64,000 nucleotides of DNA, from the NCBI RefSeq assembly GCF_024679095.1, contig NC_066544.1:4548524-4612523 (forward strand), written 5' to 3'. The translations under genes were made by a program, and so were the position numbers. Shown piece by piece: positions 56,571 through 64,000 of this stretch (positions are counted from its first letter, which is position 1; each line of letters starts with the position of its first letter). The notes under the pieces were generated by a model, which saw nothing but the letters and a program-made list of their open reading frames with translations, made no database searches and had not been told where the DNA came from. The stretch is from Eriocheir sinensis (Eukaryota; Arthropoda; Malacostraca; Decapoda; Varunidae).

Positions 56571-56692
56571 TTTACGTTTACGTTTTTACGTTTTTTTTTT
56601 TTAAGCTCCGGTAGTCTTTCTTCAGGAGCCATGTTGGTCGGCCTAAGCCCGTCATGGCGCAGGCAATTTTTTTTTAAGTGGCGCCATTTATG
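56571..56692 (-). mobile_element. Retroelement 3' tail, antisense, inside ACC/ACT array (family member C)
   Basis: The minus strand reads AATGGCGCCACTT, an A run, TTGCCTGCGCCATGACGGGC, TTAGGCCGACCA, GAAAGACTACCGG and AGCTT, then A-rich DNA with ACGTAA words. Landmark order is the same as the copies at 10113 and 44800. Triplets of the ACC/ACT type lie on both sides. Confidence 0.75.
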
Positions 56693-56945
56693 CCACCAAC
56701 ACTACCACTACGAGATCTACCATCATCAAAAATATCTTCACCACTACCACTATCATCCCACCCACATTCACCACCACCACCATCCCCATCATCACCACCA
56801 CCAACACCACTACTGTTACCACCAGCAATACCACTCACTACCATATCTACCACCATCAAAAGTATCTTCACCACTACCACTATGATCTCCACCGCCCCTC
56901 CCACACACATTCACCACCACCACCACCACCACCACCACACCGCCA
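56693..56945 (+). repeat. Degenerate ACC/ACT triplet DNA, distal part
   Basis: The phrase ATCTACCA(C)CATCAAAA(A/G)TATCTTCACCACTACCACTATGATC (given here as its landmarks) occurs at about 56720 and 56853, a ~133-base duplication within the triplet array. Confidence 0.8.
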
Positions 56946-57074
56946 CACCCGCCCAGCGCCAGGAACACGCCGCCGCACCAAGCAACACAAACATTCCCAC
57001 ACTCACCTGCCTCTTCGCAATTAACCTGAGTTACGTCGCCCAGAAACCCTCGCAGACGATGACAGCTTACCTCT

Positions 57075-57620
57075 CCCTTCCTCTCGCTCCTCCCTCTCCT
57101 AACCTCCACGTTCTTCCTCCCTCCCTTCCTTCCTATCCTACCCCAGCTCTCTTCCCTTCCCTCCTCATTCCTCTCTCCCTCTCTCTCTCCTCCTCCACCT
57201 CTCACAAATTCCACCTTCCTCCAATACTACCTCACCCCTTTCCTTCTTCCTCCACTTTTCCTCTCCTTTCATCTCTCTCTCCCTCTCTTTCAATTCACAT
57301 TTCGGGATTCCTCCTTTCGTTCTCTCATCTTTTCCTGCTTTTTCTCCATGCCCTTTTTTTTTCTTTTCTTTTTCTTCCACTTCTCTCACCACCCTCACTG
57401 CCTTTCAGTCCCACACCTCTTCCTCCGCTCTCCTTTCCTCCTCTTCTTCCTCCTCTCACAACCCCACTTCCCCCTACCTCCTTCCCTTGCTCCCCCATTC
57501 CTTCTTTTCTTCGTCTTCCACTTCTCTCACCTCCTTCACTGCCTTTCAATCCCCCCCCCACCCCCCCCTTTCCTCCTCTTCTCCCTCCTCCACCTCCCCA
57601 CCCCCCCTCCCCAGTAAGGC
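57075..57620 (+). repeat. Polypyrimidine tract with C runs
   Basis: CTCCTTTCC-type DNA with C runs at 57549-57570 and 57599-57612. TTCCACTTCTCTCACC is repeated at 57374 and 57520. Confidence 0.8.
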
Positions 57621-57624
57621 CTTG

Positions 57625-58190
57625 AGCGCTGGTCCTGCACTCCTTAGTTCCGGCTCCTGCAAGCACACACCTCAAGCATGAAGACTTCACTCACTCCTCA
57701 CCTTCGCTTCCCTCCTTCACACACTCCCTACTCCGCCCTCCCGAGCCGCTCCCTTCCCCCTTCCCTATCCCTATGCCTCCCGTCTTCACCCTTCCATCGT
57801 CCTCCCTACACACCTGAGGAGCCGTGAACGAGACAGACGCATCCATCACTGTTGCAAATGCGGCGCTGGCACAACCTCCCTCTGGTCACAGGTGGTCGCC
57901 GGAGACAATGCCGTGTGTGTGCTGTTTACATTTTCCGCGATTTTGACGACACTAACAACGCCAATCATGAGTCAGGTCTTGATTTACGACGTGGTCATGC
58001 CTCTCCCCCGCCCCCTCTCCTCTTCCTCCTCCCCAGAAGTCCTCTCTCTTCCCTCCCTCCCTCCCTTGCAGACCCACTCACAAAGCCATTTCCTTGATAA
58101 CAGAAAACGAGCTGAAACGTCGACTTAGTATGTGACGGTGGTGGTGGTGGCGGCTACAAGAAGTCAGTAAGTCAGTCAGCTAGTCAGTTT
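57625..58190. other. Unique mixed DNA, no gene identified
   Basis: GC-balanced, non-repetitive, with a C-rich part (57720-57800). No protein family is recognised in any frame. Confidence 0.45.

Positions 58191-58192
<2 letters not shown>

Positions 58193-58221
<29 letters not shown>
58193..58221 (+). repeat. (GT)n microsatellite
   Basis: Clean GT run. Confidence 0.93.
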
Positions 58222-58319
58222 GAAGAGGCGGAAGTCGATGATCAACCCGGATTTAGGAGCGAGTGTGACACGAGTTACCGAAGGCGACCTGACGGCGACT
58301 CCTCGGGGCTTGTTGCTGC

Positions 58320-59150
58320 TGTGGGGGAGAGGGGGGTGGGAGGGGGAGAGGAAGAGGGGAGGAAGAGGGGGAAAAAAAGAACTGAGGAAGAGGAGTAAAA
58401 AAGAATGAAGAATTAGAGAAGGGGAGAGGGGAGTGAGGAATGGGAGGAAAAAAGAAGGAAGAGTTAAGGAAGTAAGAGAAACGGGTAGATTATAACAGGT
58501 GCGCAATAGGAGAAAGGATGTACTAGAAGAAAAGCGAAGGAAGTGAGAGGGAAGAAAAATAAAGAATGGATGACGGAGAGGCAGGAAGGAAAAGGGGATA
58601 AGGAAGGAAAAGAAAGGGAAGGGAGAGGAAACTTGGAGGAGGAAATGCGTAAGTAAAGAAGTAAGAGTAATGAAGGGAAAGGGGAGGAAAGAGGAAGGGA
58701 GAAAATAAAGTAAGGAAAATAAGAGAGTAGTAAGAGGAAACTTGGAGGAGGAAAGGAGTAAGTAAAGAAGAAAGAGTAATGAAAGGAAGAGGAGGAAAGA
58801 GGAAAGGAGAAAGTGAAGTAAAGGGAGTAGGAGGAAAGAAAGAGGAATTAAGAGGTGAAAGAGATAAAGGAAGTGAAAGAGAAGGAAAATAGAAAGTTAA
58901 GTAAAGGGAGTAAGAGGAAAGAAAGAGGAATTAAGAGGTGAGAGAGATAAAGGAAGTGAAAGAGAAGGAAAATAGAAAGTTAAGTAAAGGGAATAAGAGG
59001 AAAGAAAGAGGAAGAGGTGAAAGAGATAAAGGAACTGAAAATGAAGGAAAATAGAAAGACGAAAGAGACCATTGGTAGAAGCCGTGGAAGGGAGTAAGTG
59101 GGTGCAGGAGGGGGAGGGGAAGGGGAGGGGAAGGGGAGGGAGGGGGGCGG
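58320..59150 (+). repeat. Polypurine domain with 109-bp and 83-bp tandem units
   Basis: GAAACTTGGAGGAGGAAA recurs at 58628 and 58737 (109 bases). AGAGGAATTAAGAGGTGA recurs at 58841 and 58924, and in shortened form at 59007 (83 bases). A GGGGA run follows at 59110-59150. Confidence 0.88.
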
Positions 59151-59224
59151 CAGGGATATAAATAAGTAATGGCGAGTAATTTTGTGGCGAAAACCGCGAT
59201 GAGGCTGTAAGTATTTTGTTTACC

Positions 59225-59880
59225 CTGGCATATTCCCCTCATTTCCTCCTGCTGCCTCTGCTTCTGCTTCTGCTTGTTCACCTCCCCCCCTCCTCCTCCT
59301 CCTCCACCTCCTTCTACACCTCCTCTTTTTCCACTTACTCTGTTTTCTAATATTTTGTCATTTTTCTCTTTCATTTATGTTTTTTTTATCACCTGTAATC
59401 ATCTTTTTTTTATCATTATTCTTTGTTTCATTTTCCTTTATTGCTCGTGTCTATTCTCCTTTTTTTCTTATTTTTTTCTGTTTCATTCCTCCTTTTTTCT
59501 AATCTTCTTTTCTTCTCTGTCACTCTTCTTTTCTTATCTCGTCTCTGTTCTCCTTTGTTTTGTTCATAATTCTCTGTTTCATTCTTCTTTTTTATCTCGT
59601 GTTTATTCTCCGTTTTAATCATTTTCTGTTTCATTCTTCTTTTCTAATCTCTTCTATATTCTTTTTTTTATTCATTTTCCTGTTTCATTCTTTTCTTCTT
59701 ACCTCATCTGTATTCTCCCTTTTTCATTCTCCGTCTTTGTCTTTTTCATTCTCCGTCTGTGTTACTGTTTTTTTCCTTTTATCCTCTTTCGCATCCTTCT
59801 TCGTGTTTCTTCTTCTTCGTCCTTCGCCATTTCCCTTCTTCTCCTTCGCCGCCTCATCCTCCTCTTTCCTCTGGTCATCA
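59225..59880 (+). repeat. Polypyrimidine domain with TTTCATTCTTCTTTT units
   Basis: CTGTTTCATTC(T/C)TCTTTT recurs at about 59478, 59574, 59627 and 59681. Polarity is opposite to the purine block just before it. Confidence 0.8.
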
Positions 59881-59891
59881 ATGTTTGCTTG

Positions 59892-59898
<7 letters not shown>

Positions 59899-59936
<38 letters not shown>
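59899..59936 (+). repeat. (GT)n microsatellite
   Basis: Clean GT run, followed by AT-rich unique DNA to about 60175. Confidence 0.95.
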
Positions 59937-60264
59937 CGCATCCTGTTAATCTAGTTAGTCATTCACCTTCACACTTATCATTTTCTTAATCAAGTTGTTG
60001 ACCTCTCGATTTTCTTCGTGTGGATAAATGTGATGCTTTATTATACGTCTCTGTTTAATAATATGTAATAAGAACAAACTTACAGATAATTTAGTGCTTG
60101 TTTAACCTCTTAGTGATCATTTATGCGGTACGATATTTTGTATTATTGTAACTTTTGCAAATACGTAACCTCCCCCCCACACACACACGCATACACACAC
60201 ACGGATCCCCACACCGTGACATCATTTGGGCTAGATTACAGGGACACCCAACTGTTTACTGACC

Positions 60265-60373
60265 GTGTGTGTGTGTGTGTGTGTGTGTGTGTCTATAAGG
60301 AAGAGACAGGCAGATATACAGACAGACATACAAACCGACAGACAGCCAGCCAAAGACAGGAACAGAGACAAAA

Positions 60374-60422
<49 letters not shown>
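60265..60422 (+). repeat. (GT)n ... (CA)n inverted microsatellite pair
   Basis: GT at 60265-60292 and CA at 60375-60422 are complementary and about 80 bases apart, with GACA-type DNA between. Confidence 0.93.
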
Positions 60423-60424
<2 letters not shown>

Positions 60425-60598
60425 ATTTCCAAACCTGAAACGGGTCGAGCAAACATGTAGAGGGCTCATTTTTGGACTCGAACACTTGAGCCGAACCCGC
60501 CCGCCGCTCCGAATCCTTGCGAACCACCGGGACGAAACGGACACTCGAGGCTCCGAAGCAGACCACCGCTCTGTTTGTTCACGGTGACCGGGCACGTT

Positions 60599-60625
60599 TT
60601 TTTTTTTTTTTTTTTTTTTTTTTTT
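60599..60625 (+). repeat. T27 homopolymer
   Basis: 27 T residues, between two copies of ACGGTGAC (about 60577-60584 and 60631-60638). Confidence 0.93.
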
Positions 60626-60659
60626 GATAGACGGTGACGAGGCAGTCTGGCTTTCCTTG

Positions 60660-60970
60660 GGAGGAGTGAAGGGGAGGAGGAGGAGGAGGAGGAGGAAGAG
60701 GAAGAGGAAGAGGAGCAGGAGAAGGAGAGGGAGCGAAGGGGATACTTATATGGAGGAACGGGGAAGGAGAGTACGGATTGAAGGGGAAGAGATGGGTGAG
60801 AGGAGGAGGAAGAGGAGGAGGAGGAGATACTTGAAGGAATAGGGTAAAAGGATTGGATGGGAGGAGGAGATGGGGTGAGAGAAGGATAAAGTGGGGAATG
60901 GGGTGGTGTCTTCAAGGAGGAGGAGGAGGAGGAAGAGAAGGAGGAGGAGGAGGAGGAGGAGGAGAAGGTC
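60660..60970 (+). repeat. GGA-rich purine tract
   Basis: (GGA)n at 60675-60700 and 60914-60968, with degenerate GGA DNA between. Confidence 0.85.
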
Positions 60971-61144
60971 TTGCTACATCATTTGCTTTTCCTTGTTGTC
61001 TGTCTGTCCTTGTTAATTATTCTTCTCCTTCTTTTATTTACTCTTCCTTGTTCCATTTTCTTTGTCTTACTTTTTTCCCTTATCATTCTTTTCTGCTTTG
61101 TTCCTGTTTCTTCTTTGTCCTATTTTCTTTCAATTAATCAGATG

Positions 61145-61146
<2 letters not shown>

Positions 61147-61181
<35 letters not shown>
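61147..61181 (+). repeat. (CT)n microsatellite
   Basis: Clean CT run. Confidence 0.94.
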
Positions 61182-61184
<3 letters not shown>

Positions 61185-61289
61185 ATTCTGGATGTACGTA
61201 TTTTCACTGTTTTAATGTGTGTATATACTTACTCTCTGATTCGCTGTTTAAGGTGTACATATATTTACTCGGGATTTTCTTTTTCTCCT

Positions 61290-62640
61290 CCTTTCCTCCT
61301 CCTCCTCCTCCTCCTCCTCCTTGGTGTGGTCGGAGCCAAGATACATCAGCCAGGTAACTTCAGAGGCGCTCCGTCCATGTTCGGCCACTCCTGTGTGTCA
61401 ACGTCATTAGGGGACCCACAGCGCTTCCTCCTCCTCCTCCTCCTCCTCCTCTTCCTCCTCCTCCTCCTATTCCTACTCACTCCCTTTCCTTGCATTCGTT
61501 TCTTCCTTCCTTCTATTCCTGTTTTTTTTATTTACCTTTTCATCTTTCCTTCCTCCATTCTTTGTTCCTCTTGCAATCTCCTACACTGTTGTTGTTTTTT
61601 TCAGTCCTTTTTTTTCCTTGCCTTTCTTCCTTCCTTCCTTCTATTTCTGTCTTTTTTGCCTTTTCTCCTTTCCTTCTTCCATTCTTTGTTCCTCTTGGAA
61701 TCTCCTACACTGTTTATCATTTATTATTATTATTATTTTTTTATTATTACTATTCAGTCTTATTTTTTTATGCTTCTTTGTTCCCTTCTTTAGCCTGTTT
61801 CCTTTTTCTCAATCCTGTTCCATATTTTCTTCCTTTCACTTTCGTTCGTTCCTTCCTCCTCTTTCCTTAATACATTTTCTGCCTCTCATTTTCTTCTTCC
61901 TTTATCTTCTTTCTCCTTTGCTATCTTTTTATCCCCCTTCATTTTTTACCCTTTTCTTCGCCTATGTCATGGATACTTCGCTTTCCTTTCCTTTCTATCC
62001 ATTCCCTTTCTTCCTGTTCTTTTCCGTTTTTCTAAGCTGCAATAATCCCTTTCCTTCACAGTTACTCTATTTATTTATATATTTTATTTACTTATGTATT
62101 TATTTTCTTTCTTTCTTTCTTAATTTTTTTTGTTTTTTGTTTTTCCATATTACCTCATTTCCATTCTGTAGGAGTTATTCTCGTCTCTATATCCTTGTAT
62201 CAATTTCTCTTTTCTTTTTTAATTCTTTTCTCCTTTTTCCCCATTCGTCCTCTCTTAGCTGTTCTCTCTTGTCTCCCTCTTTTCATTTTCTTCCACACTC
62301 TACTTATTCCTTCAGTTCTCTACCTTCTACCCTTCTTTCAATCATCCAATCCCTCTTTATTCCTCCCTTTCCCAGTTTCTCGTTCCTTCCCCCTACTTCT
62401 TTTCTATTTTATTTATTTCCAGTCCTTCATTTTATTCTCGTGTCTCCTCTTCATCCTAACTAATGCGCCTCTTCTCTTTCCTAAATATTGCACGAAACAT
62501 AACAGCTCTTCTTCTATTCTTATTTCATTCATCGACGCTATCTTTTCTCTTTTTTTCGTTTCCCCTTCCCTTCCCTTCCTTTCTCCACCTCCTTTTAACG
62601 TTTATTCTTTACTTCCTTCTTTCCCCCCTCCCTTCTCTTC
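61290..62640 (+). repeat. Polypyrimidine domain, ~1.35 kb
   Basis: (CTC)n at 61295-61320 and 61429-61472, then TTTCCTTC-type DNA. TTCATTCTTTGTTCCTCTTG is nearly duplicated at about 61555 and 61678, a ~123-base spacing. A small unique insert lies at 61321-61425. Confidence 0.8.
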
Positions 62641-62930
62641 CCTTTATTTCTCACTTCTTTGTAGTGTGAGCTCTTTATTCCCTTCGTTTCCCTTCCCTTT
62701 AGCTCTCCCTTCTTCGTAACGTGTCCTCTTTAACTCCCTTCTTTCCCTTTCCCTTCCCTTCCTTCCCTTCCCTTCCCTTTAGTTCCCCCTTCTTCGTAAT
62801 GTATGCTCTTTATTCCCTTTTTTCTCCTTCCCTTCCCTTCCCTTTAGTTCCCCCTTCTTCGTAATGTATGCTCTTTATTCCCCTTTTTCTCCTTCCCTTC
62901 CCTTCCCTTCCCATCCCTTTCGTACCCTTC
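62640..62930 (+). repeat. 65-80-bp minisatellite with (CCCTT)n
   Basis: AGTTCCCCCTTCTTCGTAATG-type landmarks start near 62701, 62781 and 62846, with a more diverged unit near 62648. Each is followed by CTCTTTATTCCC and CCTTCCCTTCCC. Confidence 0.9.
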
Positions 62931-63033
62931 TCTATCTCCTCTTAACCCCCTTCTCTGCGTAAAAAAGAAGGGACGAGTCTGGAACGTGGGTGGGAGGGGG
63001 AAGGGTTAGTGGATGAGAAAGTGTGTTTGTGTG

Positions 63034-63040
<7 letters not shown>

Positions 63041-63122
<82 letters not shown>

Positions 63123-63153
63123 TGCTGTATGTATCACGAGGAAGGGAAAGGGA

Positions 63154-63190
<37 letters not shown>
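63041..63190 (+). repeat. (GT)n and (CT)n microsatellites
   Basis: GT at 63041-63121 with one TTTG interruption, a 35-base spacer, then CT at 63157-63190. Confidence 0.95.
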
Positions 63191-63193
<3 letters not shown>

Positions 63194-63199
63194 TTATTC

Positions 63200-63675
63200 A
63201 GTATTACATGGAGTCCTCAATTGCATTTTCCTCCCTGCCTCGATCCCTCACTCTTCCCTCCATTCCTCATCATAGTAGTAGTAGCAGTAGTAATTCAGAA
63301 GGGTTTTACCAGTATATCAAAACTGTGACATTTAGGAAAGAAAAAACAGCGTGTATGTATTTCACTCGTGTTCGTTGACAAGCAATTCTTTATCACAATA
63401 CGTACAGTGACATTATCCAACTGTACATGTGTCACAGCGTCCTTTTTCATTTGCCGCCCAACCTATGTGCCATTGCGTGAACACCTGCGACTCACTATAC
63501 TAATCACCACCTGCCATCCGGGTGACAGGTGTGTACAGGTGTGGGTGTGGCGGCGGCACGCGGCGACGCTGGCAGCAACACTTGTCACCTGCCTCCTTAT
63601 GTCGTGTCTCGCGTTTGTTATTATTATTATTGTTGTTTTCACTTCCTGGGGTTACGAAGCTCTTACGAGGTCAGA
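63200..63675. other. Unique DNA with clustered CACCTG/CAGGTG
   Basis: Non-repetitive. Five CACCTG/CAGGTG hexamers lie within 63482-63596. A hydrophobic frame near 63540-63650 is partly built on (ATT)n and not called. Confidence 0.45.
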
Positions 63676-63679
63676 TAAG

Positions 63680-63865
63680 GGGAAGGGAGGATGGAAGCAA
63701 GGAAGGAAGGAAAGGAAGGAAGAAAGAAGGAAAGATAAAGAAAGAATGACAAAGAGAGGAAGAGAAAGAGAAAGGAGGAAAGAGAGAAAGAAAGGGAAAG
63801 AGTGAAAGAAGGAAAGAAAGAAAGGAAGGAAGAAAGGAAGGAGGGAAGGAGAGATGATGAATGGG
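63680..63865 (+). repeat. GGAA/AAAG purine tract
   Basis: GGAAGGAAGGAAAG-type tetranucleotides. Confidence 0.85.
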
Positions 63866-63919
63866 AATGATAGGAAGGAGACTAAAATTGGAAACGAAAT
63901 TAAATCGGGTCAATAATCA

Positions 63920-63920
63920 C

Positions 63921-63985
<65 letters not shown>
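63920..63985 (+). repeat. (AAT)n microsatellite
   Basis: Clean AAT triplets close to the window end. Confidence 0.96.
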
Positions 63986-64000
63986 GGCTAAATGCTCGGT

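Noticed and set aside
56571..56692. T-rich stretches as RNA polymerase III terminators
   Set aside because: They are better explained as the poly(A) tail and internal A run of an antisense retroelement tail.

Overview
This window is eukaryotic nuclear DNA with no intact host gene that I can recognise. It is dominated by simple-sequence DNA: (CT)n tracts up to about 330 bases, (CA)n, (GAA)n, (TAG)n, (AAT)n, (TTG)n, degenerate ACC triplets, and kilobase-scale polypurine or polypyrimidine blocks. Short unique islands and decayed transposable elements lie between them. This composition, together with LINE fragments whose protein wording matches what I know from crustaceans, suggests a decapod crustacean, most likely a crab. 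That assignment is inference; I could not run a search.

Layout. 1-9.9 kb: R/Y tracts, a 139-bp minisatellite (5.45-5.88 kb), a unique block between CA arrays (7.3-7.6 kb) and an 18-bp minisatellite. 9.99-10.46 kb: a (TAG)n array with a poly(A)-ended retroelement tail inside it. 10.5-18.4 kb: possible regulatory islands (CCAAT boxes, octamer and homeodomain-like sites), R/Y tracts and ancient tandem duplications. 18.6-20.7 kb: a tandem dimer, a compound triplet array and a near-perfect 163-bp foldback. 21-24.4 kb: repeats and AT-rich unique DNA. 24.4-26.3 kb: two truncated copies, in tandem, of the 3' end of a retroelement whose protein carries a CCHC knuckle and a restriction-like-endonuclease-type domain. 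Each copy is embedded in TAG triplets. 26.6-32.9 kb: more triplets, polypurine DNA and a 17-bp minisatellite. 32.95-34.36 kb: a decayed antisense LINE fragment abutting a 1,170-bp hAT-type non-autonomous element that has an exact 8-bp target duplication and a long internal hairpin. 34.4-40.8 kb: R/Y tracts and unique DNA. 40.83-42.1 kb: a roughly 90-bp tandem repeat split by a 5'-truncated LINE. 42.3-52.3 kb: GC-rich islands, two more repeat-tail copies, the longest CT arrays, a third LINE fragment and one candidate host exon with consensus splice sites. 52.3-64 kb: duplicated polypurine cassettes, minisatellites, ACC arrays and a final (AAT)n.

The only protein-coding remnants with recognisable homology are retrotransposon 3' ends. 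They do not form a pathway. What links them is insertion context: several poly(A)-ended elements sit inside trinucleotide arrays in the same orientation, and one LINE sits inside a tandem repeat. Long open frames encoding runs of Ser, Leu, Arg, Glu, Val or His through the microsatellites are translation artefacts and are not annotated as genes.
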